This document shows positions 22,877 through 33,145 of a DNA stretch of 64,000 bases, piece by piece (the stretch's first letter is position 1; the number at the start of each line of letters is the position of its first letter). The notes beneath the pieces are model-generated. The model did no database searches, was not told the DNA's origin, and saw only the letters and a program-made list of their open reading frames with translations. The stretch spans positions 181,720,516-181,784,515 of the forward strand of contig OX465597.1 of NCBI GenBank assembly GCA_950022295.1, given 5' to 3'. The translations under genes and the position numbers were made by a program. Source of the DNA: Bromus sterilis (Eukaryota; Streptophyta; Magnoliopsida; Poales; Poaceae).

Positions 22877-23621
22877 TAGGGAATTTGCTTAAGTATCTAG
22901 GGAATTTTTGTAGCTAAAGTAGCTAAAGTTTACTCCAAGCAGAATTGAATTAAAGAGTTAATCCTAAAAAAAGAACTAAGTAGTTAATAGGTTTCTTATT
23001 GATATGCTGATAATTAAATAAAGTCTGAGAAGATAGTGGTCATGTGTAGAATTTGTTCTTAACAAAATTAAATGGAGAGGGAAATCTGAGTAGAATCTGT
23101 TCTTAACAGAATGCAAGCAGCTTTAAAAAATGCTACTAGCTTTGGTCATTCCTTGGTTCTCTTTAAAAAAATGCAACACATGGGTTATGTACTAGTTTTA
23201 CTAGAATTTTAAGACTGTGATGAAGTATCTATATCATTTGTTCTTATAAAAATCCAGCACTTGTCATATAGATGTTGTTAAGCATATATCAATCCACTGT
23301 TTTACTTGATATTTGGTGGCTCTGTTTATGAAATATGATAGGAACAAATGACATGTTGCTGGTTATTGTCTCATGTATAGCCTATTTTTATTTTGTGCAG
23401 GTACAAATCATTATCCCCTTTCTCCCGAAATGTTGATTAACTTACGTTTCGGTTGAGAATGGGGCACTCTCATGTTAAGAAAAAGAGCAAAGGTCATGCC
23501 GAATTTTTCCGTGAATTGGTGCATAACCTTTGTTATTTTTCTTAACATGAGAGTATTTGCATTTATTTATTGTGCTAATTAATTAAGTAGTTGCATTTCT
23601 TAATATTGTACTAGTGCAAAC
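22877..23621 (+). other. AT-rich region between the CACTA genes
   Basis: No coding frame. Holds an imperfect duplication of a gtagaatctgttcttaac phrase (~23046 and ~23090). The shared upstream module lies at 23425-23513. An acceptor-like tttgtgcag ends at ~23400, so part may be a leader intron of the second gene. Confidence 0.5.
23425..23513 (+). promoter_or_regulatory. Upstream module shared by both CACTA genes (copy 2)
   Basis: Matches 7361-7456: cttacgtttcgg, gcactctc, then aaggtcatgccgaattt and ttttccg at similar spacing. It ends about 110 bases before the ATG at 23622. Confidence 0.5.
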
Positions 23622-25386
23622 ATGTCGACCGGAGCCGACGCCGGTCCTTCTTCTCAGCCGGGAAAAAAAAGGAAGCGATTTTGGGACTACTCCCAGGAGG
23701 AGGTCGACGAGCAGAGAGAAGAGGAAGTACCTCCGGCCGAGGAGGAGTATGAGGAGGAGATAGAGTTGGAGTCCGACTCATCGGATGATGACTTGGAGGA
23801 GGAGGCCGGTACGACAGACGGCGAGAGGAACATCGGCGAGGATGATGGGACCGGTGGCTCTAACACAGATGGTACCCAGTCGAAGAAGAGAAATCGGAAA
23901 CCGACCAAGGTCGGCGCCATCAGGAAAGAGTTTACTGTTGTGACCGCCATCGGGATTCCTAAACAGCCCGAACGTTTTTCAGAAGGGTACGGCCGTCAAG
24001 TCACGGCGATCCTCCGCAACACCGTGTCGATCACCACGATTAACCTCAGGAGTCATGAGAATATTCATTATTGTTAGCTTCTTATCAACAAGCTGCACGG
24101 ACAATACAAGTTTCCGGAGCCGTACGATAACACCAAACTCAGAGGGAACAAAGTAAACACATGGGCCCTCAGGAAGATGAGCAAGGCCTTGTCCAGTTGG
24201 AAAACCCGGGTGAAGAGGGAAATTTTTGAAAAGAACAAAACCTGGGAGGAGCTCAAGGAGAAAGAGCCGTTGATCGACGAAGCTACCTACAACCTTTTCA
24301 AGGCTAGGTGTGAGTCCGAGCAAGCCAAGGCCGCGAGTGCAAAGGGAAAGGCCATGCAGTCGCAGGTCATAGGTAACCACCGTCTCGGAGCCGGTGGTTA
24401 CAAAAGTTCCAAGCCTAAATGGGACAAGGAGGATGTCGAGTACGCCGCTGCGGGCATACCTAACCCCTTCCAGCAATACAAATATGATCCGCAGACCGAA
24501 TTCTTTGTGAGGGCCCGGAGCTATAAGGACAAAGCAACCTCGAAAATAATTATCGATCCTAAGATTCAGGAGTTTATGACTGCCGGGGTAAGTAGTTTAC
24601 CACGCGACCTTGTCGATTGAATTCTCGAGTGAAGTTCACAATTTCTTAATGTTTCACATTCTTTTTGCAGCAAGCGGAAATGAAAATCGCCTGATTGCAG
24701 GAGTCGTCGGTTAAGCCGTCCGGCCCGTGGGACAATGCCTTTAACAGGGCGTTGAACTAGGTTAAGAAGGTTGACGACGTGACGGTGAAGCCATCGTCAG
24801 CCGGCCGTGTGGTCGGCTTTGGTGCGGACCTAAATTGGTCTGAATATTATGGAAAACCGATGGAGCAGTCCGGTTCGAGGGGGCGCAAGGTGAGAAGGAC
24901 CGAAGAAGACGCCACTTATGTTCGTGGACTGGAGGAGAAGGTGAACATGCTTCCGCAGCTTCTCCAGGACGAAGTGGCAAAGATGATGAACGCTCTCCTT
25001 CCAGATATGATGCAGTCACTCGTGAATTGGCAAGCGCGTGGTGGACAAGGGCCCATACCACTCCCCAGCATGGTCGGAAGCAACTCCGGCACCGCGGCGC
25101 CTGCAGTCCCGACTCCCACCGTAGAGGTGGCTCCCGCACCGACTCCCGGCGTATTGGTGACACCGGCGCCAACACCGCGGCGGCGACGCCGGACGTGATG
25201 GTAACTCCTCCAGCCACGATCGAGCAACCGGGGCATAACAATAATGCACCTGGAGGCAGCGCAAATAGGGAGACCGACGCCACGAGAGGCAGCGCGCCCT
25301 CCGTCTCTTGCATGTCCGACGTCATCGGCGGAGTCTCTTCACTAGCCGAACTCGACGCCCTCAAGGTAACTATAAGCGTCTGCAAC
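23622..25386 (+). pseudogene. Second CACTA gene, Transposase_24 (En/Spm) type, broken
   Basis: The ATG at 23622 starts an acidic N-terminus with a basic patch (PGKKRKRFWDYSQEEVDEQ). The Transposase_24-type core follows (INKLHGQYKFPEPYDNTKLR, TWALRKMSKALSSWK, LIDEATYNLFKARCESEQ, FVRARSYKDKATS). Related proteins bind the sub-terminal repeats. An 83-base intron is clear at 24588-24670 (GTAAGT ... TTTTTGCAG). In-frame stops: TAG 24075-24077, TGA 24692-24694, TAG 24758-24760, TGA 25196-25198. A frame change lies in the Pro/Thr-rich tail, after which LAELDALK is read in another frame. A donor GTAACT at 25366 follows; the Gypsy LTR enters 21 bases into this last intron. All stops fit C-to-T or G-to-A change. 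Confidence 0.85.
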
Positions 25387-25811
25387 TGATACGTCCAAAA
25401 CGTATCGATAATTTCTTCTTGCTCCATGCATGTTTTGTGTGATATTGCTATGATCTAGATACACTTTCATACATTTTTATCATATTTGGACTAACCTATT
25501 AACTCAGTGCACCCCAGTGCCAGTTCCTGTTTTCTGCTGTTTTTCTATTTCAGTTTTCCCCCATATAAAAAGTGCCAGAAAAATTCAGGAAAATTCAGAT
25601 AAAAAATCAGCGTGACGGAAGCTTCGAGAAAAGTCCAGGAGGGGCCAGAGGGGGGCCCAGGCGGCCACCCGGCGCAGCCCAACCCCTGGCCGCGCCAGGG
25701 CGCGCCTGGGGCCCCTGGTCCACCTCTGGCGCCCCCCTTCGCCTATTTATCCCCCGTCACGGGAAAACTCCAAAAGAAGAACCCTATTCCGCGAACTCGC
25801 CTCTGTTCCGC
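25387..25811 (+). repeat. 5' LTR of second Athila-type element, first segment
   Basis: First 425 bp, TGATACGTCC to tccgc (25807-25811, target copy of the family A insertion). Non-coding. Confidence 0.85.
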
Positions 25812-26630
25812 TGTAACAGCCCAGTTTTCACAAAAAAATAAAATTTTTGTTTTCGGTGTGAATTGTTTGATTGTCTGATTCGTTGGCGGTGTTTGCATCC
25901 CTGATTTATTGATCGGCGATTATTTTAACCCCTCTTATCTCGTATCGGACGGAGACCGACCCTTGCCACCCTGACACTCGACCCTTGCGACACCGGGTTT
26001 CACCCGATCACCGTCGCGAAAACCGCACGAGACCACCCGCAGCCAACGGAACGAAAAACCCCGTTTAATAATTAAACGGGTTATTTTTATAGCGCGCCGG
26101 AAAGTGTTTTCGGAACGGTTCCAGCGCGAGGTGAACGCCGCCGGCTCGACGCACTGATCGCGCAGTTCGAAGTTTTACCCGAATCGGAGGTACTGCGAAC
26201 CCCGGGCGATCAGAAATGTGAGCACCGCGCACGCGAGAGAAAAAACGGTGATGTTTTTGCAAACTGCCAGCCACCAGGGCTATATAAAGACCACCACACT
26301 CCCACCCATTTCTAGGGTTTCCCTAGCACAGTTTTGCAGCCACCCCCCTAAGAGTTGCCCAGATCTGGAAAATTTCCCAATTTGTCCTGGACCGTCAGAT
26401 CCGGAGGCCGCCACGTCAGCGCCCTGGACCCTCTCTCTCCCTCCACGCCATCTCCTCCCGTGGGCGCCCGAAGCCGCCGCCGCCTCTGCCCGAGGCCGCC
26501 GCCGGAGCCGGCCACCGGAGCTGCGCGCCCCTGCAGGTCCTCCTTCCCCTCGCGCCTCTCCTCTCCTTCTTCTCCCTCCTCTCCCTCACCCTCCTCTCTT
26601 CCAGATCGAGCCGCGCCATGGGCAGGAGAT
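25812..26630 (+). repeat. Family A 5' LTR, first segment
   Basis: LTR start TGTAACAGCCCAG through a 10-bp inverted repeat with one central base (26060-26080), the TATA box tatataaag (26281-26289) and GC-rich leader, to gagat (26626-26630), the chromovirus target copy. Confidence 0.85.
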
Positions 26631-29229
26631 TGTAACAGCCCACATGTAATAAGCTACCAAACACCATGTAATGGTACTTCCTCTGTTGGACTTGTAACTT
26701 ACCATGGTGGATGTTTTTCTGATTTCATGTGATGATCTTAATTGGCATTGGGATTGGAGCCTTTTTGGGTTGTTTGCTTTTGCATCCAAAATGGTTCAAG
26801 AAGGGGGTTGAAGGAATTTTCCTTGTTGCATGCTTACTCTTCTTGATCCCAATTTTGGCCTCGCCATTTTAATTGCTAGAGCAAGGGTTTTAAAATCCTC
26901 AAAGCATTTTTGCCGTCATCAAAAACAGTAGCCCTAGTTCAAAGTGAATTTGAATTCAAAAGGGGGCCACATTTTTGTTGTTGCCAAAATTGGTCAAACC
27001 AATTTTGTTAAATCTAGGAAAATGCAAGGATTAAGAATTTCAAAGTCATGGAATTTTGAACCTTCTGTTTTCCTCTCAAAAACTCCCCAAAGGCCTTTTC
27101 TATTTAATTTTAAATGGAAATGGTGCTGTTTGAATTTTTGGGTGAAATTCTCTGCATCCAAAATTGTGCAACCAATTTTGGATGATCTGGCATGAGGAAA
27201 GGAGTTTTTAAACAAATATATTTCATATATATTTTATCTCCTTTTTCTTTTCCTTTTTCCTTTTCTTTTCTCAGCTGGATTTCCTTTATTCGAAAGGGCC
27301 TAGCCTCTTTTTTTCTCTCCTCCCAGCAAGGCCTGGCCCAATTGGGCTCAGCCATCCCGCAGCCCAGCTGCTTTCCAGCGAAGCGGTACGGAGGGAGCTT
27401 CGTACGCCGTCGATTTGTGATCGGGCGTCCTGGATAGAACGCCTTTCCACGTCGTCTCCCTCCACCTCTCACAGCCGACGCCGGCATCGACGTCGACGCC
27501 CGTCGACGTGTCTAGAGGGAGAGGCCCCCTTTTAAACCGCGCTCCCGAGCTCAGAAAACCCCCTAGGGTTCCATTCCACCCATCTTTTCCGCCGCCGCCG
27601 CCGCTCGAGCGAGATCTCTCCTCCCCTGTTCCGCCAAGCACCATGATTCCGGTGAGGAATTCGCCGCCGCCTCGCCACGATTCCTCGGGCCTGCGCTTGA
27701 TTCAGGTCGTCTGTGGACTCACCTCCCCTTTTGCTTCACGCAGGCAACAGGAAGGAGCTTCTGAGCGGTCCCGCGACGACGACCCCAGCCTCCGACCCGT
27801 CTGCTTCCTCGTCGCCGTCGACCCCCTTCCGTCTTCCCCGTTGCGAGTCGTCACCGGCCGCCCCTAGGTGAGCGAGATGACGCCCTTCCTTCTCCCCGTA
27901 GCAGTAGCAGTAGGGCCGCGCGTGTCGGGCCGCGAAGCCGTCCGCCGTGGCACGGCTTCCCGTGTCGCCGGTGACCCCCGTGACCCCGGCGTGGCCTGGA
28001 TGAGTGAGAGCATGGTGTGGCCGCGTCCAGAGCCCGCCAGTGGCCCAAAGGAGGTAGCTTGGCGCCCCCCTTTACGTTTTGCGCGTTTCTGAAGTTCGCT
28101 GTAGACCGTGGCCGCCGTGGTTTTCCGGTGAAGCACGCGTCGTCGTTGTTGCGTCTCCGGTGCGTCGCAGTGCAGGAATGGATACCTGGGTGTGCCCTCT
28201 ACATGCTGCAAGTCGCCGTCCAGTCGCCGGTGTAGCGTAGCCGTGGAGAGCTTCGTCGCCGTTCCGCTCCGCGCGCTGTCAGGTCGGGGTTCAGTCGAAG
28301 TGCAGTTCAGTCGCCAGGTGCAGCACGGGTTAACTGGGTTAACACCCTTGTATGTTCAGAAAACGCTTCGCAGTGAAGTGGCGAGGGAGAGCTGCTTGCG
28401 CCTGGGAGACCCGGGTTCGATCCCTGGCTCCCCCCCCTTTTATTTTTTATTTACCGCGTCGCCTCGTCCAGGGGCTGACAGCCGGGGCCCTCACGTCAGT
28501 GAGTGAGCTGCCCGAGTGGCCAGCGGGCTGAGCCCACGGTGGCTGTGGGATGGGCTCGGTCCAGCTGGGCCATGGAGTTGAGTTGGGCCCCGAGTGCCCG
28601 AGGCTGGCCCATGCGGCCAAGTCCTCTCCTTTTTCTTTTTTTTCTTTTATTTTCTTTTCTGGTTAATTCAAATTTGAATTTGAATTCAAATTCAAATTGG
28701 ATTTTCAACTTCTTTTGCAAACAGGGGCATCCCATATATGTTTTTGGGGTAGCTTGAGCTACTGAACAGTATGGTGAGGTGCATTTCTGCATTTGACACA
28801 TCTACTAATTGGAGCTTAGTCATTTTGTAGTTTGCCCACCTGTAAGTTCTTTGAATTTTTTTGTCAAGTTGTTCAAAATTTAAGGAGTAATTTTTCACAG
28901 GGAGTTGCCTAGTGATGAAGATTTAATCATTTAATCCTTTTTCAAAATGCATGGGGTGCAATTTTGCACTCAGCCCCCTGAACTTCAATTGAATTTGCAA
29001 CTGTCCTTGCATATTCAAATGGGGACTTTTCATATATGCTTTTGGGGTGTTTTTCTGCAAGGATTTCAATAGTGATGTCCTCATGATGTTTGTGCAACTC
29101 ATGAAGTCAAGGTGTGGTCACCTGACCCAGGAGCATTCAGGTCCTTCTGCTTACAACATTTTCAACTTCAGTGCATTTGAAGTGTTGTTCATCTGATCTC
29201 TTCAATCTGTTCCATGTCATCTTCAATCT
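26631..29229 (+). repeat. Family B 5' LTR, first segment
   Basis: Starts TGTAACAGCCCAC. A TATA-like cttttaaacc near 27530 precedes a GC-rich stretch with an ATG-initiated 75-codon frame at 27643 ending at a TAG next to a donor-like GTGAGC (27868). It carries a tRNA-like block at 28374-28435. Ends in aatct, the Copia target copy. Confidence 0.85.
28374..28435 (+). other. tRNA-like (pol III promoter-like) block in the 5' LTR of family B
   Basis: GGTTCGATCC at 28414-28423 is a perfect B box and sits in a T-arm that can pair (CCGGG with CCTGG). A degenerate A box TGGCGAGGGAG lies 35 bases upstream (28379-28389), and T-rich sequence follows. No acceptor stem closes properly, so it is not a functional tRNA; a SINE or tRNA fragment captured by the LTR is likely. 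Confidence 0.5.
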
Positions 29230-30477
29230 TGTAAGAGCAAGTTTTGCCCCCGAAGGTTTTGGACATTGTTGGACAAAGGAGAAGTGGAACTAATATTGTT
29301 TTCGAGTATAAACAGATACTTAGGTTCCGAAAGAATGGAGTTTGCAAGTAGAAGGTCGAAGGACAACTCGCTGCAGTGAAGCTGTAGTTATCTACCGAAA
29401 CCTTTGAAGGAAGACGACCCCTAAATATGTTGTCGAAGAAGATGTTTCTCTCGAGCAAAAGCTGAAGCTGGTCGAAGACTTAGTCTTTTTGCTAGTTTCT
29501 CTCTATTTCTTGAGTCGTAGGAAAAACCGTACTATCACGAGGGGTTTGCTAGTTGAGATCTTTGTCGAAGTGAATTTGCTCTGCTCAATCAAAACCCACA
29601 AAAGCCTACCGAGAGAAATCTCACCGAGTCGAGCGAATAGCTCGACGGCAAAGTCATTGCACTTCGTGCCTTCGAAAGAGAACTCGTTCGGTGAGTCATC
29701 TTACTTGTTCCTCAAGTAAAGTTGCGCAGTGATTGGAATCGGACCGTTGTGGACACACGTCAAGCGGTTGCATCGCGTCACTTCAGTCATTTTACCCATC
29801 GGGATCGCCAACTATAAATACCCCGCACCTACCCGCCATTTCGGGTTGGCTGCTCCACTGAAGTTTCTAAGACAGAAGTCTGAGAGCATCCCAAAGAGAT
29901 CCATCGAGAGAAAATCTACACCCAAGTCTGAACTGAGTTGAGCAATTCACTATGACTTAGGTTGAGATTAGCCGATCCTTTTATCTTGGAGAACTGCAAG
30001 TCTCCTAGACGGTTAGGCGTCGCCTGTCAAGCAGTCGAAGAGTAATTGTCACTGCTGAAGGAAGTTTGTAAAGGTCTCGGAGATGTCCTGAATCATCTAC
30101 CACGAGTGAAAACTGGACAAGCTCGAGGAGTTTGTTGCAGTGGAGAATAGGACGGAGAGAGTTTTTCTCCAGGTGTTCAATCACCAGTCCCTCCAACCAG
30201 ACGTAGCACTTTGCAGAGTGTGAACTGGTTTACCAAGCATTGCTGTGTCAGGCTCGTTTTCCTTCTAGCATTTACTTCAAGTATTTACTCGTAGCCTGTT
30301 TGTCTTCGATGTTTTCCTTCGCTACAAATCCTTTCGAGCCTTGCATTATTTTCGAAACTGTATTTCCTTCGAGATGTCTTTAGTCCTACGATGTTTACAT
30401 GATTTCCTTCTAAGTTCCTTAGAATTTTTAGAAGTGATCATTCACCCCCTCCCCCTCTGATCATTCTTGAGCTTTCA
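29230..30477 (+). repeat. Copia 5' LTR
   Basis: TGTAAGAGCAAG to ...GAGCTTTCA. The promoter TATA box tataaata is at 29813-29820. It lacks a 16-base segment present in the 3' LTR (around 42354-42369). Confidence 0.92.
29813..29820 (+). promoter_or_regulatory. TATA box of the Copia LTR promoter
   Basis: TATAAATA followed by cccc; the same in the 3' LTR at 42721-42728. It would drive the genomic RNA of the element. Confidence 0.7.
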
Positions 30478-30479
30478 AT

Positions 30480-30491
30480 TGGTATCAGAGC
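30480..30491 (+). other. Copia primer-binding site, initiator Met-tRNA
   Basis: TGGTATCAGAGC, two bases after the LTR end. Confidence 0.92.
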
Positions 30492-30547
30492 TAGGCACTC
30501 CCTACGCTCTGCGTATTTTGGTCTAACAACCTGGAGTGTTGTCAAGA

Positions 30548-33145
30548 ATGTCGTTTGCAGCTGTTCGCTCGGGGGAACCAATCCCTATTTTCAATGGGAA
30601 GGACTATCCCTATTGGAAGGACAAAATGAAGAGGAATATCATGGCTATCAACTCTGCCGCTTGGGAAGTTGTCAAGAATGGTGTAACTGTCAAGGACACT
30701 GATGCCATTACTCCTGAAGAGACAAAGAAGATAGAGCTAGATGCTGAAGTCTGGGTATTCATCACAAATCACCTGATTCCTGAAAAATATCATGAGGTCA
30801 AGAATATTCCTTCGGCCAAAGGTGTTTGGGATTATCTCGAGAAGATTGGTGAAGGTGTCTCTACTCAGAAAGATGCTCGAATTGACACCCTTCGAAGCAA
30901 GTTCTATCGTTTCAAGAGGCACGAGGGAGAAAAAGTTTGTTCCATATACAGCAGACTCACTGCGCTGTCAAATGAACTGATTTCCCTCGGTGCAGATGAC
31001 ATTACCAATCGGATTCAGAACTTTGCTCCGTCCTCTTGATGATTCCTTCGACCACATTGTGTTGATGATTAAGGAAAGAACTGATTTCAAGGATATGGTT
31101 GCCGCTGATATTCTTGAAAGGCTTAGTACTTTCGAGATGGAAGAAGATGAGAAACGTGACGTCAATGGGAGTCGAAGAAAATCTCATGCACTGAAAGCCA
31201 GAGCTTCACATCACTCCTCTCCTGAAGCTAGTTCTGAATCGGGTGGTGCCTCTGATGACCCCGAGAACATTGGGAAAGATCTTGCACTGATAATGAGAAG
31301 ATTCAACCGCTTTCAGAGAAGGACCTCCTCTTCACCGAAGAAAAACTATTCTTCAAGACATTCTAACGATTCATCTCAGCATCGGTCATCATCCAAAAAC
31401 TCATCTGCGAAAGATAACTGTTGTTACAAGTGCAAGAAGCCAGGTCACTTCATCGCTGATTGTCCTCTCTGGGAAATTGAACATAAATCAAAGCACTCTC
31501 ATAGCAGCTCTTCGAGCAAGTCTTACAGATCGAGCAAAAATCACGATTCGAAGAGATATGATTCAAGGTCCAGAAAAGACAAGAAAGATGGTTCTGATGA
31601 TGACAAGAAAAAGAAGTATCACAAGCATCGAGAGGGTTCTTCATCAAAATCTCATTCCTCTCGTCGAAAGAATTCGCACCGAGCCAAAGCCTATCTGGGT
31701 AAAGAGATGAACTCTGAAGAAGAAGCATCCGGTTCTGAAGCAGGATCAAAGTCAAGATCAGGTTCTGGTTCTGGTTCTGAATCTGATGGTGTTGCTGCGA
31801 TAGCATTCGCCTCGAACAAGAATTCAAGTTCATTCTTCTCCAACCAGAGCAGTGAAGATGAATCTCCAGCTTACTGCTTCATGGCCAAGGCTAAGGTATC
31901 CTCATCTAAGAAATCCTACGATACTTCTGATGGATCTGCTTATGAAAGTGACTCTAGGATAAGCTATGCTAAACTTGCTAAAATTGCTTCTATCCAACAA
32001 GATGAACTAGATTCTCTAAGTGAAACTATTGAAAAATCTGAGACTCTGTTGATCAATGAGATTGAGAAGGGTCAAACTTTGACTAACGAGCATGCAACTC
32101 TGAAGGAAAAGTATGATGAACTTTCCTCTCGTCATGAACTTCTCTCAGTGGACTACGAGAAGCTAACCTACGAATTCCTTCAAAGGAAAATGGCTCTCGA
32201 GAAACTGAGAGAGGCTAATGAAGAGTTGGAAAGTGTAAATCTCACTCTCATGGCTCAACAGGGCTCAGAAGATAAAAATGAATCTGTTTCACCTTGCTTG
32301 ACTTGTTTGGAACGAAGTAAAATTGATTCTATTTATGAGAGATCGAAAGGAATGCAACCTATTGTTATTGATGATGCTAATCCCTCGGACGAGGAAACCA
32401 TTACCGAGGAACTCCTCAGGTTGATAAATTTGTTTGAAACAGGCATGTTCAAAAGTGTGCAGGGACACCATTATCTGCGTGATATCCTTCGAAAGGCTCT
32501 TCTTCACAGGAATCCTCGAAACGAAGGAGTTGGCTTCGAAAGGAAAATCAATCCTGATGGAACCTACTGGAAACCCGAACAGTATCTTAAACTGTCTGGG
32601 TTCTTGCGAAAGAAAAGCCCATTGATATTGCTAACCTTTCAGGTTTCAGTTGCAAAATTGACAAAGCTATTGTTGATGAATCACTTGATTCTGACTACAA
32701 ACTTGTTAAAGATCAGGAAGGAAAGGTGTCAGCTGAATTCGTTGGTACTCCTCCAAAGAATGGCTTTTATAAGCGACAGATTTGGGTTCGCAAATCTCTC
32801 GTAGAAAAACTGCCCCCTAACCATTCTATGCAGGGAAAATCCTCGGTACCACCGAATCACTACTATTCTCTCGAGGATAGAAATGAACCCTTGGTGCCTG
32901 CTTCAAATGTTCCCCAGAAGGATTACTATCGTATAGATAGAACTGTTTATCGTCATCGTGACAATCGTACCAAAATTGCCATTGCCCATCGCTACTCTAA
33001 CCCCTCATCGAGGAATTATATTTATGGTGTGCTTGATGGTCCTGATCGACAATGCAATCCTGTTCGATATAATATTGCTGATCCATCTAGCTCTACCATG
33101 CCTTCTAAGTCACCTGCTCGTTTGTGGGTGGTTAAGAAGAACTAA
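30548..33145 (+). pseudogene. Copia (Sirevirus) gag, frameshifted
   Basis: The likely start is ATG 30548 (MSFAAVRSGEPIPIFNGKDY). The gag core has WVFITNHLIPEKYHE and FYRFKRHEGEKVCSIYSRL. A one-base insertion near 31012 moves the frame, which continues as TLLRPLDDSFDHIVLMIKER. A CCHC zinc knuckle follows (CYKCKKPGHFIADC, ~31425-31466) with a Ser/Lys-rich basic tail. A coiled-coil-like stretch (~31980-32270) comes next, then a second frame change near 32600. The end reads NGFYKRQIWVRKS and finishes ARLWVVKKN with TAA at 33143-33145. Gag would form particles and bind RNA; two frameshifts make this copy defective. Confidence 0.85.

Larger units (their letters stand above)
6633..25386 (+). mobile_element. 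CACTA (EnSpm) DNA transposon, left part, with nested insertions
   Basis: The left end CACTACTAGGGAAA at 6633 is preceded by aaa, the expected 3-bp target duplication. Next come a sub-terminal array of short inverted repeats, a TNP2-type transposase gene (7512-10817) and a second gene of the Transposase_24 type (23622-25386), both plus strand. A family A cluster (10818-22736) separates the two genes. A Gypsy element enters an intron of the second gene at 25387. The right terminal repeat is outside the window, so that both genes belong to one element is inferred from orientation, order and a shared upstream module. Both genes are broken, so the copy is non-autonomous. Confidence 0.85.

Noticed and set aside
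22701..22892. Open frame of Val/Cys repeats
   Set aside because: Translation of the TG microsatellite.
24762..25427. 221-residue antisense frame over the second CACTA gene
   Set aside because: It lies opposite the GC-rich transposase exon and runs into the Gypsy LTR; a shadow of the plus-strand gene.
28374..28435. Functional tRNA gene in the family B LTR
   Set aside because: T-arm and B box are good, but the A box is degenerate and no proper acceptor stem or anticodon arm can be drawn.
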